Shown here: one piece after another, positions 11,050 to 20,800 of the stretch
How positions within the stretch are numbered: position 1 is the first letter of the stretch
Layout of the letters: each line of letters starts with the position of its first letter
Source of the DNA: Symbiodinium natans
Lineage: Eukaryota > Sar > Dinophyceae > Suessiales > Symbiodiniaceae
Reading direction: 5' to 3'
DNA: 64,000 nt
Assembly (NCBI GenBank): GCA_905221605.1
Contig: CAJNDS010002457.1
Coordinates: 1,071,501-1,135,500, forward strand
The notes under the pieces: model-generated
What the model was told of the DNA's origin: nothing
Database searches by the model: none
Seen by the model: only the letters and a program-made list of their open reading frames with translations
Translations under genes and position numbers: made by a program

Positions 11050-11698
11050 AAACCCTGAACCCTCAACCCTAAGCCTTAACCACATAGGTTATGGTATAGG
11101 TTTATCCAAGACCCTAAATCCTGAACTCTAAACCCTAAACCCTAAACCCTAAAGCCACCCCAGGAATGGCCAGGCGCCTGATGGTGGGCTCTGGGTTGCT
11201 GGTAGGAAGATGCGGATCCTGCGCCACGATACGGACCAGACGCGCTGCACAGATGTGGGGGGGGGGGGGGGTTCAGGGTTTAGGGTTTAGGGTTTATAGT
11301 GTTTATAGGTTTTAGGCAAAAGGGCTTCTCGTTTACAGGAAAGAGCTCCAGTCCAGCTGTACGAAACGCCGTAAGGGGATGGTCTGGTCGATCCTCCTCA
11401 GGGTTTAGGGTTTAGGGTTTAGGGTTTAGGGTTGAAAAGTGTAGGGTTTAGCACTGGCTAGTCCCCAGCCCTGTTGCAAAAAGGGTTTAGGGTGTAGGCT
11501 CATGGGCAAACTGCGCCGCCGCAGGACGACCACCTCCCGACGCTGATTGCGATCAGCAAAGAGTGGACCGTAGAAGGCCCCGGAGGGACAGAAACCTGCA
11601 AGAAGGGCCCCCCCGCCCCCCTTTAGGGTTTGGGGTTTAGGGTGTAGAGTTTAGGGTTTAGGGTTTAGGGTTCAGGGCTTGGGGTTTCGGGTTTAGGG

Positions 11699-11822
11699 GG
11701 CCGCCTTGCTATACTAGCTATAGTTAAGGGCAGTAATTATAAACCTAAGTTAGGATCCTCATTTCCCAGTTAAAGGGTCCTTGTAACTCTAGTGATATCT
11801 GGGGGTGGCCCCTCCTTGTAAG
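11699..11822 (-). mobile_element. DE-A element upstream of ABCG copy 1
   Basis: Minus-orientation copy: ACTAGCTATAGTTAAGGGCA, AACCTAAGTTAGGATCCTCA, then GGTGGCCCCTCCTTGTAAG. Its end GTAAG could act as a splice acceptor. The same element occupies the same position in copy 2 (17658-17770), so it predates the duplication. Confidence 0.75.
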
Positions 11823-11866
11823 CACCGTCGGACTCCCCCGATAAGAACACCATGCAAATGTATGCG

Positions 11867-11879
11867 AGCCATTTTGGCT
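11867..11879 (+). promoter_or_regulatory. Relict spliced-leader core
   Basis: AGCCATTTTGGCT is identical to the central 13 bases of the dinoflagellate spliced leader as I know it. It is followed by TATAAG where the leader has CAAG. It lies 75 bases upstream of the ABCG start. Genomic leader remnants at 5' ends are known in dinoflagellates as a mark of reinserted, trans-spliced mRNA. Chance expectation of a 13-mer in 64 kb on both strands is about 0.002, although the motif is palindromic. Confidence 0.55.
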
Positions 11880-11953
11880 TATAAGCACGCACAACTGCTC
11901 CAAAAGAGAAGACAAGCTCTCCTTCTCCTGCCAAAACAAGGCCTGGAAGCACC

Positions 11954-14900
11954 ATGAACGTGTCGGTGGACTCCCTGACGATCACCGTGGCGGGCGGTCG
12001 CAAGCTCCTCTCCGAGGTGAACTGCCTCGTGCAGCCGGGGGACATGGTGGCGCTGATGGGGCCCTCCGGAGCCGGCAAGACCACCCTGCTGAACAGCATG
12101 GTGCCTTAGGGACCACATGTACCCTAAACTACTATTATCCCTATACTACTATCATGAAGTGGGGGGAGGGGGGTGGGGGGGAGGGGGGGTTTGCTTATCC
12201 ATAGCTTATCCTCCATTAAGCATGAGAAGCTGGAATTGCAGAGGATAAGCATAGGATAAGCAAAGGATTTGTACAGGATAAGACAAGTCCAGGATAAGCG
12301 TAGGATAAGCAAGTTATTCCTTTTGGAACTGATTGCCATTGGGCAGGCTGCAAAACAACTTTTATGAGCATGAGTGTTGTTCAAAGAGATGCTGTGAAAT
12401 AGCCCACAAAGAGAGAACCGATAAGCAAAGAGATGCTCTGCAATAGCCCACAAGAGACAACCGACAAGCCTTCAAAGACGGGTCACACGTCAAGAGCCGT
12501 GCGCTGACTACATCAAAAGCAAAGGCCAATGTTTTGGGGTTTAGGGTCTCGGGTTTAGGGTCAAAAGGGTTTAGGGCAAAGGGTAAAGAAGCCCAGCCGA
12601 GGATAAGCCCAGGATAAGCACAGATGAGCCAGGAGAATCCCGCAGGATAAGGTCAGGATAAACCCAAGATAAGGGAGAATCCCCAGGATTTCAGGGATGA
12701 GCGCAGGATAAGCCCAGGATAAGCCCAGGATAAGCCCAGGATAAGCTCAGGATAAGGGAGAATCCCCTGAGCGGGCAGGGGCTTCAGGGATGAGCACAGG
12801 ATAAGCCCAGGATAAGCCCAGGATAAGCCTAGGAAGCCCAGGATAAGCCCAGGATAAGGGAGAATCCCCTAAGTGGGCAAGGATTTCTGGGATAAGCACA
12901 GGATAAGCCCAGGATAAGCCCAGGATAAGCCTAGGATAAGCCGAGGACAAGCCCAGGATAAGGGAGAATCCCCTATGTGGGCAAGGATTTCAGGGATAAG
13001 CACAGGATAAGCCCAGGATAAGCCCAGGATAAGCCTAGGATAAGCCCAGGATAAGCCCAGGATAAGGAGAATCCCCTTAGTGGGCAAGGATTTCTGGGAT
13101 AAGCACAGGATAAGCCCAGGATAAGCCCAGGATAAGCCTAGGATAAGCCGAGGATAAGCCCAGGATAAGGGAGAATCCCCTTAGTGGGCAAGGATTTCAG
13201 GGATAAGTGCAGGATAACCAGGATAAGCCTACGATAAGCCCAGGATAAGCCCAGGATAAGGGAGAATCCCGTTAGTGGGCAAGGATTTCAGGGGTGAACC
13301 CAGGGTAAGCCCAGGCTAAGACCAGGATGAGGGAGAACCCCCTTTTGAGCAAGGATTTTCAGGGGTGAGCCCAGTAAACAGGTTGTTGGGGCTTAAGGTC
13401 AAGTGTCTCGGGGTTTGCTGCTTGTAAGGGCTTAGGGCTGAGGGTTGAGCGTTTCGGGGAAACCCCGGAATGAAATCAGCGGCATAGTCTCATCCCTAAG
13501 CCTGAAACCCTAAACCATTTCGACGCATTCAACCTTCAACAGTTAAACCCTGAACTTTCCAAAGTGTAAACCCAGAACTCCTTTCAAGACTCATCGGTGT
13601 TCATTCGCAACTCCATTTTTCATCTTCCAAATGAGTTTTTTGTGTGTCTCAGATGTCCATATGGATTCACAATGGAGAGATTTCAGACCACAAAGTTCTC
13701 GTCGAAGCTTCATGGATTATACCAGGATTAGCTAAGGATTAACCAAGGATTTCCAAGTATGCCAAAAGTGATTAATGTAGCATAAGCTATGGATAAGCAA
13801 ACCCCCCGTCCCCCCCACCCCCCTCCCCCCACTTCATGATACTAGTATCCCTAAGGTATATGAACCATAAACCCTTTTTAAGGTTCATTCGGCCCTTAAG
13901 GTGGGCAGAAGCATCATGGGCAGTGTGAGCGGAGGCATCAGCTACAACGGCAAGAGTCTGGGGACCGTGCGCAGCAACATTGGCTATGTGACCCAAGACG
14001 ACATCATGTACGAGACCTTGACGCCTCGTGAGAACCTGTCCTTTGCGGCATCGTTCATTCTCCCAAAGCTCGGAAAGGCGCAGCAAAAGGAAGTCGTGGA
14101 AGATGTCATCAACAAGCTGAACTTGGCCAAATGTGCTGACACCGTTGTGGGTTCACCTGGGCTGGTCCGGGGCATCTCCGGGGGAGAGCGGAAGCGGACG
14201 AATGTGCCTTAGTGACTACTTGGTGCTCATAAGCTGGGCGCTGGGCTTCTCTACCCTATAACTAGTAGAATCCGTATTCTCAGGTACTATGAAGCCATAT
14301 AAACCCTTTTAAGGTTTGGCCCTTGTAAGGTGGGCTTGTCCTTGATTGGCAAGCCTGCGTTGCTACTCCTCGACGAGCCCACGAGCGGTTTGGACTCGAA
14401 GATGTCCGACTCCCTGATGAAGGATGTGGCTGGGATGCCTTGAGCAGCTTTACAAGCCCTAAACCCTAAGCCCTAAAACCCTAAAATCCTAAACCCTAAA
14501 CCCTAAACCCGAGGTTTTCTCGCCTAGCGGTAGAGCGCTGGGAGGGGAGGGAGGGGGTGGCGGGGGGGCGGGCTTCTAAAAGGGGGGCTTCTATGGCAGC
14601 TTTGTATATTCAACTTGAGAAGTCAGGTGAAGACCGTGGCGGAGCAGGGCTGCACGGTGGTCGCGACGATCCATCAGCCGTCCGAGTTGGTCTTCAGCCG
14701 CTTTGACAAGGTCTTGCTGCTGGCCGGCGGCCAGACGGCCTACTACGGGCCCATCAAAGGCCTCAAGGGGTTCCCCCTCCTACCACCCCCCCTCTATACT
14801 ACCCCCTTGTAGGTCCTAATTAAGGTTATGCCATAGGGGGGAACCAAAGGGGGGGGGCTAGTATAGAGAGGGGGGTAGTAGTGAAACCCTAAACCCTAAA

Positions 14901-15071
14901 CCCCAAACCCCAAACCCTAAACCCCAAACCCCAAACCCTAAACCCATGAAAGGCCTCCGCGACTCCTTGAGCAACCTGGGCTTCCTGTGTCCGCTTGGCA
15001 CGCCTCTGCCGGAGCTGCTGCTGGATGTCCTCGAAAAGCCCGCAGCAGGCAACTCTTTGTTTCAGAACCCC

Positions 15072-15102
<31 letters not shown>

Positions 15103-16810
15103 AAAAAAAAACGAAAGATTCTTCCTTGCAAATATGAGGGTAATATAGGGATTATCAGCTTTTATGTTTTCTTTTGGGGGGGGGGGGGGCTCTTATAACC
15201 AAAGAGTAGAAGGCGCGGACAGAGAAGAGCACGAGAAGAAGCTCATCAACTTGAGGGCGCTGACCGACTCCACCGGAAAGGACAACACGGTCTTCAGCCC
15301 GGCAGGATCGGAGATGCCGGCTGCCAGGCGAGCCGGCTTCTGCAAGCAGCTGGCCATACTCTTTCAGCGCGAGGCTGTGAACGTGAAGCGCAACTTAGTG
15401 GCTGAATGAGTACACTTTACACTTATTAATATACACTTTACACTTATTTCAGATACGAGAATCCCCTACAGAACTGAAAGTGTACACTTTTTGGGGGGCC
15501 TTATTGAACTCGGCAACTAAGGCAACAAGCCTCTCACGGTCGTGCGAGCCGTGCAGTCCATCGCGGCTGCGCTGCTCATCGGACTGATCTTCGTTCAGCT
15601 CGAGCGAAACATGACCAGCATTCAGGTTCGCCTCTTTGCCAGCTTCCTCTTGGTCTTTGCCCAGTTCATGCTCCTTTCTTCTAGCCACTAGTAGAACTTT
15701 TAAGCTTTCTGGGTTTTCCTATATTTAGTAGGGCCAAGAAAGTTCCCTAAACCCTATAAATCCTGAACCCTAAACCCTAAATCCTAAACCCTAAACCCTA
15801 AACCCTAAACAAGGTTCGCCATCCTTGGGGTGGCAAATGCTTTTCCGGCGGAGAGGGCGGTCTTTCTACGTGAGACGCAAGACACTTGGTAGCTTAGGGT
15901 TTAGGGTTTAGGGTTTAGGGTTTAGGGTTTAGGGTTTAGGGTTTAGGGGCCTTTTTGGGGGTTCAAGGTCGAAGGGTTTCGGTTTAGGGTTTAGGGCCCT
16001 TATACAGTAGCCAACCCCAAAAAGGGGTAGAACAAGGGAAACAAGTTTTTTTACTGGGCTACCAAGGACAAGCTTTACCATCCAGCAGCCTTCTACCTGG
16101 CCAAAGTGGCCATTGACACTGTGTTGCAGAGCCTCTTCCCCATCCTGGTCGTTGCTGTGGCCTATCCCCTTATCGGCCTGAATGGGGAGAGTGCCGACCG
16201 AGTGCTGTGGTTCTACTTCATAATGGCCATAGTGTCGAATTGTGGCGCAGCTGTGGGATTCATGGTGTCCGCTGCTGTGCCCAGCGTGACCATCGCCTTG
16301 TCGATTGTGCCAGGCCTTGTGATGCCACAGCTGCTGCTCTCTGGCATCTTCATCAAGGTGGAAGATCTAGTCCAGCCTTTCAATGCCCTGAGCTATCTTA
16401 TGGTTGCACGCTATGCTGTCCAGGCTACAGTGACCAACGAGTTTTCCTGTTCTGCCAAGCAGGACTGCGACGCTCAAGTGTGGCGTGTGGCTGACCCCAA
16501 CCAGTGCAGTGCGTCCCCTTGCGACTTCTGCTGCACCGCCCACGAAAAGCTCGCGTCGGGGGGGATTTGCCCCACTCTCACCTGCGACGATGCGCTTCGG
16601 TTCCTGGCCTTGGATGAGATTTGGCCAAGTGGGGACACACACGAGGAGACGATCATCTACAATGTTGCGGCGCTGCTCATCCTCCTCCTTTTCTTCCGGC
16701 TGCAAGGGCTGAATGTCCTGATGATGAGCTACCGGAAGGCGACGACAGGAAGGTGCTTGCCCTGTCGCTTTTCCAGGCCTGCAGCGGTCAATTCCGAGGT
16801 GTCGGTTTGA
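11954..16810 (+). CDS. ABCG-type half-transporter, copy 1 (9 exons)
   Basis: Predicted ATP-driven membrane exporter of the ABCG/White family (nucleotide-binding domain first, then six-helix membrane domain). Exons: 11954-12100, 13901-14203, 14330-14436, 14620-14759, 14953-15058, 15205-15389, 15522-15669, 15814-15880, 16067-16810. The joined frame is open for 648 codons, the usual family length. Motifs: Walker A GPSGAGKT (36-43), Q-loop YVTQDD (Q81), signature ISGGERKR (141-148), Walker B LLLLDEP (161-167), D-loop SGLDS, H-loop TIHQPSE (H204). The last exon carries hydrophobic helices and a Cys-rich loop before the last one, as expected. Donors are GT, GT, GC, GC, GT (or GC 10 bases earlier, giving 644 aa), GC, GC, GA; all acceptors are AG. 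The ATG at 11954 is the first Met fitting the family, but an upstream exon or frame extension (KTRPGST) is possible. Substrate unknown. Confidence 0.88.
12151..13840. mobile_element. DE-L: 1.69 kb nested element with 60-base inverted repeats
   Basis: The left end 12151-12210 (ATCATGAAGTGGGGGG... TTTGCTTATCC) and right end 13781-13840 are almost perfect inverted repeats of about 60 bases. ACT flanks both sides; comparison with the empty site in copy 2 (ATACTACTATTATCC) supports a 3-base target duplication. The interior is minisatellite plus unique DNA with no transposase-like frame, so it is non-autonomous. Confidence 0.85.
12600..13370 (+). repeat. CAGGATAAGCC minisatellite with higher-order unit
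   Basis: A 10-base motif (CCAGGATAAG) repeated dozens of times. The 10-mers are organised in blocks of roughly 110-130 bases separated by GGGAGAATCCCCT..GTGGGC plus AAGGATTTC.GGGATAAGC. Scattered single motifs extend to 12195 and 13795. Antisense frames across it (LILGLSWAYP repeats) are repeat artefacts. Confidence 0.9.
14204..14329 (+). mobile_element. ABCG copy 1 intron 2, introner-like (GT-AG)
   Basis: Flanked by GTG direct repeats. The element starts CCTTAGTGACTAC and ends TTTGGCCCTTGTAAG. It shares ATATAAACCCTTTTAAGGTT with DE-E, so it is probably a diverged relative. Confidence 0.75.
14437..14619 (+). mobile_element. ABCG copy 1 intron 3 (GC-AG)
   Basis: Begins GCCTTGAGCAGC and ends CAACTTGAG; contains a short CCCTAAA array and a G-rich tract. 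Exon join gives ..VAGI-SQVK.. in frame. No clear inverted ends. The segment CTAGCGGTAGAGCGCTG resembles a tRNA-type A box but no tRNA folds around it. Confidence 0.65.
14760..14952 (+). mobile_element. ABCG copy 1 intron 4: DE-G introner (GC-AG)
   Basis: A 9-base direct repeat AAAGGCCTC at both junctions; inverted arms CCCCCCTCTATACTACCCCC and GGCTAGTATAGAGAGGGGGG inside. Splicing AAAG|GC...AAAG|GCCTC restores ..GPIKGLRDSLS... Between the right arm and acceptor lies a CCCTAAA/CCCCAAA array. Confidence 0.82.
15059..15204 (+). mobile_element. ABCG copy 1 intron 5: DE-H introner
   Basis: Element arms CTCTTTGTTTCAGAACCCC and GGGCTCTTATAACCAAAGAG are inverted repeats, with homopolymers C(about 19), A(about 19) and G(about 14) within. 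Two splice solutions keep frame: GT-AG at 15059-15204, or GC-AG at 15049-15206, which matches the rule that the acceptor is the element's last AG. Confidence 0.72.
15390..15521 (+). mobile_element. ABCG copy 1 intron 6: DE-C introner (GC-AG)
   Basis: Direct repeat GCAAC flanks an element beginning TTAGTGGCTGAATGAG and ending CTCGGCAACTAAG (inverted ends). Splicing at the left GCAAC (donor GC) and after CTAAG restores ..VKRNKPLTVV... The same family forms an intron in the unrelated FN3 gene. Confidence 0.87.
15670..15813 (+). mobile_element. ABCG copy 1 intron 7 (GC-AG)
   Basis: Left GCTC, right GTTC form a near-perfect 4-base direct repeat around an element that starts CTTTCTTCTAGCC and ends CTAAACAAG. 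Its right half is a CCCTAAA array. The joined frame reads ..FAQFMFAILGVANAF.., typical of the family. Confidence 0.72.
15881..16066 (+). mobile_element. ABCG copy 1 intron 8: DE-F introner (GA-AG)
   Basis: Direct repeat GACA at both junctions; element ends CTTGGTAGC and GGGCTACCAAG are inverted repeats. Only a GA donor with AG acceptor keeps frame (..RETQ-DKLYHPAAF..). The nearby GT donor (TTG|GTAGC) would shift frame. GA donors are otherwise known in dinoflagellates. Confidence 0.82.
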
Positions 16811-17545
16811 GGTCGCTTGTGCAGAGAGAGCCTCTCGGGCTAGGCTTTACCTGTGTGCTGAACCTTGTCTAGCCCGCCTACCTTTCGCAAAATGCCTGCA
16901 AAGAAGGGTAGGAAGTAATAGTACAGCCTTTTAAGCCGCTGGGGAACATTGCCCATGAAGGGCAGCTTACCCAGCTCTGTGCAACTTTGAATGGAGAGGC
17001 CAGAGGAGCAAGTCATTGCAGAGCTCACCGACCCTGGGTTTAGGGTTTAGGGTTTAGGGTTTAGGGTTTGCATCTGCAAAGTTGTACCCAAGCTACTTGG
17101 CTCACGCAAAACTTGGTTTTCTGGCCACATCCAGTCACCAGAAGCCTGGCTTGCCAGAATGGACTGGGGAACTGGGAGCGGTGAATTCACCTTTCGACGA
17201 CGCGTTGAGTTGCTTTCGTTCAATTCCCTAGGGCTCCAACTACACAAATAACACCTACATTGGGGTCTAAAGTCTGTAAAGAATACCTGCTTTGGGCTAT
17301 TTGGAGCCTTAGGGATCGTCTGTACGATTTTGATCGCCCGATGCTGGCTTGCCAAAATGGATTGGGGAGCTGGCCCGGGTGACAAAGTCAAAGATCGACG
17401 GAGTCTCGTGCTCCGATTGAACGCAACAGAAAAGTCTCCAAGAAGTTGTAGCTGATGTTTGGTCGAGAGGTCTTTTTTGGTCTAGTATAGGTGCTCTCGT
17501 GACTGCGCGTTGAACTCTAGTGCACCCATCCCGAAGTTGTTACCC
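16811..17545 (+). other. 3' flank of ABCG copy 1
   Basis: Shared with copy 2 (21153-21787). Contains a short TTTAGGG array (17037-17068) and the DE-K insertion. Probably 3' UTR plus spacer; no dinoflagellate poly-A signal was identified. Confidence 0.6.
17225..17315. mobile_element. DE-K: 91-base inverted-repeat element, absent from copy 2
   Basis: TCCCTAGGGCTCCAA at the left and TTGGAGCCTTAGGGA at the right are inverted repeats with one mismatch. The paralogous site in copy 2 (TTCAATCGTC near 21555) lacks it, giving a clean empty-site comparison and a target duplication of at most 2 bases. Confidence 0.85.
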
Positions 17546-17657
17546 CGGAAACCTACAAGAAGGGACCCCCCCCCCCCTTTAGGGTTTGGGGCTTAGGGTG
17601 TAGAGTTTAGGGTTTAGGCTTCAGGGCTTGGGGTTTAGGGTTTAGGGTTTCGGGTTT

Positions 17658-17770
17658 AGGGGGTCGCCTTGCTGTGGTTAAGGGGCGTATAAACCTAAGT
17701 TAGGATCCTCATTTCCCAGTTTAGGGTCCTTGTATAGTTGTATCTGGGGGTGGCCCCTCCTTGTAAGCGC
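17658..17770 (-). mobile_element. DE-A element upstream of ABCG copy 2
   Basis: Orthologous in position to 11699-11822 but with small internal deletions (the stretch naming the CTAGCTATAGTT arm is shortened). Confidence 0.7.
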
Positions 17771-17819
17771 CGAACCCCGTGGGCACTCCCCCGGCAAGAA
17801 CACCATGCAAATGTATGCG

Positions 17820-17831
17820 AGCCATTTTGGC
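17820..17831 (+). promoter_or_regulatory. Relict spliced-leader core, copy 2
   Basis: AGCCATTTTGGC followed by ATATAAG: one base short of the match in copy 1, 71 bases upstream of the ATG. Conserved by the duplication, so not independent evidence. Confidence 0.5.
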
Positions 17832-17890
17832 ATATAAGCACGCACAACTGCTCCAAAAGAGAAGACGCCAAAACAAGGCCTGGAAGCACC

Positions 17891-20800
17891 ATGAACGTGT
17901 CGGTGGACTCCCTGACGATCACCGTGGCGGGCGGTCGCAAGCTCCTCTCCGAGGTGAACTGCCTCGTGCAGCCGGGGGACATGGTGGCGCTGATGGGGCC
18001 CTCCGGAGCCGGCAAGACCACCCTGCTGAACAGCATGGTGCCTTAGGGACATGTACCCTAAACTACTATTATCCCCATACTACTATTATCCCTAAGGTAT
18101 ATGAACCATAAACCCTTTTAAGGTTCATTCGGCCCTTAAGGTGGGCAGAAGCATCATGGGCAGTGTGAGCGGAGGCATCAGCTACAACGGCAAGAGTCTG
18201 GGGACCGTGCGCAGCAACATTGGCTATGTGACCCAAGACGACATCATGTACGAGACCTTGACGCCTCGTGAGAACCTGTCCTTTGCGGCATCGTTCATTC
18301 TCCCAAAGCTCGGAAAGGCGCAGCAAAAGGAAGTCGTGGAAGATGTCATCAACAAGCTGAACTTGGCCAAATGTGCTGACACCGTTGTGGGTTCACCTGG
18401 GCTGGTCCGGGGCATCTCCGGGGGAGAGCGGAAGCGGACGAATGTGCCTTAGTGACTACTTGGTGCTCATAAGCTGGGCGCTGGGCTTCTATACCCTATA
18501 ACTAGTAGAATCCGTATTCTCAGGTACTATGAAGCCATATAAACCCTTTTAAGGTTTGGCCCTTGTAAGGTGGGCTTGTCCTTGATTGGCAAGCCTGCGT
18601 TGCTACTCCTCGACGAGCCCACGAGCGGTTTGGACTCGAAGATGTCCGACTCCCTGATGAAGGATGTGGCTGGGATGCCTTGAGCAGCTTTACAAGCCCT
18701 AAACCCTAAGCCCTAAAACCCTAAAATCCTAAACCCTAAACCCTAAACCCGAGGTTTTCTCGCCTAGCGGTAGAGTGCTGGGAGGGGAGGGAGGGGGTGG
18801 CGGGGGGGCGGGCTTCTAAAAGGGGGGCTTCTATGGCAGCTTTGTATATTCATCTTGAGAAGTCAGGTGAAGACCGTGGCGGAGCAGGGCTGCACGGTGG
18901 TCGCGACGATCCATCAGCCGTCCGAGTTGGTCTTCAGCCGCTTTGACAAGGTCTTGCTGCTGGCCGGCGGCCAGACGGCCTACTACGGGCCCATCAAAGG
19001 CCTCAAGGGGTTCCCCCTCCTACTACCCCCCTCTATACTACCCCCTTGTAGGTCCTAATTAAGGTTATGGCATAGGGGGGAACCAAAGGGGGGGGCTAGT
19101 ATAGAGAGAGGGGTAGTAGTGAAACCCTAAACCCCAAACCCTAAACCCTAAACCCTAAACCCCAAACCCTAAACCCTAAACCCTAAACCCTAAACCCTAA
19201 ACCCTAAACCCCAACCCGAAACCCCAAACCCCTAAACCCCTAAACCTCTTAAACCCATGAAAGGCCTCCGCGACTCCTTGAGCAACCTGGGCTTCCTGTG
19301 TCCGCTTGGCACGCCTCTGCCGGAGCTGCTGCTGGATGTCCTCGAGAAGCCCGCAGCAGGCAACTCTTTGTTAAAGAACCCCCCCCCCCCCCAAAAAAAA
19401 AAAAAAACGAAAGATTCTTCCTTGCAATTATGAGGGTAATATAGGGATTATCATCCTTTATGTTTTTTGGGTGGGCTCTTATAACCAAAGAGTAGAAGGC
19501 GCGGACAGAGAAGAGCACGAGAAGAAGCTCATCAACTTGAGGGCGCTGACCGACTCCACCGGAAAGGATACCACGGTCTTCAGCCCAGGGGGATCGGAGA
19601 TGCCGGCTGCCAGGCGAGCCGGCTTCTGCAAGCAGCTGGCCATACTCTTTCAGCGCGAGGCTGTGAACGTGAAGCGCAACTTAGGAGCTGAATGAGTACA
19701 CTTTACACTTATGAATATACACTTTACACTTATTAATATTTGAGATACGAGAATCCCCTACAGAACTGAAAGTGCACACTTTTTTGGGGGGGCCTTATGA
19801 ACTCGGCAACTAAGGCAACAAGCCTCTCACGGTCGTGCGAGCCGTGCAGTCCATCGCGGCTGCGCTGCTCATCGGACTGATCTTCGTTCAGCTCGAGCGA
19901 AACATGACCAGCATTCAGGTTCGCCTCTTTGCCAGCTTCCTCTTGGTCTTTGCCCAGTTCATGCTCCTTTCTTCTAGCCACTAGTAGAACTTTTAAGCTT
20001 TCTGGGTTTCCCTATATTTAGTAGGGCTAAGAAAGTTGCCTAAACCCTATAAATCCTAAATCCTAAACCCTAAACCCTAAACCCTAAATCCTAAACCCTA
20101 AACCCTAAATCCTAAACCCTAAACCCTAAACCCTAAACCCTAAACCCTAAACAAGGTTCGCCATCCTGGGAGTGGCAAATGCCTTTCCGGCGGAGAGGGC
20201 GGTCTTTCTACGTGAGACGCAAGACACTTGGTAGCTTAGGGTTTAGGGTTTAGGGTTTAGGGTTTAGGGTTTAGGGTTTAGGGTTTAGGGGCCTTTTTTG
20301 GCGTTCAAGGTCGAAGGGTTTCGGGTTTAGGGTTCAGGGTCCTTATACAGTAGCCAAGCCCAAAAAGGGTAGAACAAGGGAAACAAGTTTTTTTGCTGGG
20401 CTACCAAGGACAAGCTTTACCATCCAGCAGCCTTCTACCTGGCCAAAGTGGCCATTGACACTGTGTTGCAGAGCCTCTTCCCCATCCTGGTCGTTGCTGT
20501 GGCCTATCCCCTTATCGGCCTGAATGGGGAGAGTGCCGACCGAGTGCTGTGGTTCTACTTCATAATGGCCATCGTGTCGAATTGTGGCGCAGCTGTGGGA
20601 TTCATGGTGTCCGCTGCTGTGCCCAGCGTGACCATCGCCTTGTCGATTGTGCCAGGCCTTGTGATGCCACAGCTGCTGCTCTCTGGCATCTTCATCAAGG
20701 TGGAAGATCTAGTCCAGCCTTTCAATGCCCTGAGCTATCTTATGGTTGCACGCTATGCTGTCCAGGCTACAGTGACCAACGAGTTTTCCTGTTCTGCCAA

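Larger units (their letters stand above)
9022..11590. other. Non-coding stretch: ITS, AT microsatellites, elements
   Basis: Contains AT/TA microsatellites (about 8950-9065, 9572-9632, 10144-10260), ITS arrays (about 9740-9823, 9943-9994, 11399-11435), a DE-G element and a DE-J element. No supported exon was seen. Confidence 0.6.
12101..13900 (+). mobile_element. ABCG copy 1 intron 1: DE-E introner plus nested insertion
   Basis: GT-AG intron whose shell is a DE-E element (CCTTAGGGACC... to ...GGCCCTTAAG) flanked by GTG on both sides. The donor GT is the first two bases of the left GTG and the acceptor AG is the element's last two. In copy 2 the same intron is only 103 bases (18038-18140); here it is 1800 because another element inserted into it. 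Confidence 0.85.
11590..17545 (+). repeat. Tandem duplication unit 1 (ABCG locus)
   Basis: Direct duplicate of 17546-21787. The shared unit runs from GAAACCTRCAAGAAGGG to CCCGAAGTTGTTACCCCG, and the two copies abut. Unit 1 is longer mainly because of a 1.69 kb nested insertion (12151-13840) and a 91-base insertion (17225-17315). Exons differ by only a few bases, implying recent duplication or homogenisation. Confidence 0.9.

Noticed and set aside
12747-13087. Minus-strand frames with LILGLSWAYP repeats
   Set aside because: Direct translation of the CAGGATAAGC minisatellite.
12600-13370. CRISPR-like array
   Set aside because: Units are contiguous 10-mers without unique spacers, in a eukaryotic intron; it is a minisatellite.
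14521-14560. tRNA gene or tRNA-derived SINE (TAGCGGTAGAGCG motif)
   Set aside because: Only an A-box-like word; no acceptor stem, anticodon arm or B box could be traced. The repeat at 18761 is merely the duplicate.
16367-16705. Antisense and alternate-frame ORFs in the last ABCG exon
   Set aside because: They are shadows of the transporter frame, which has the family motifs and matches its paralogue.
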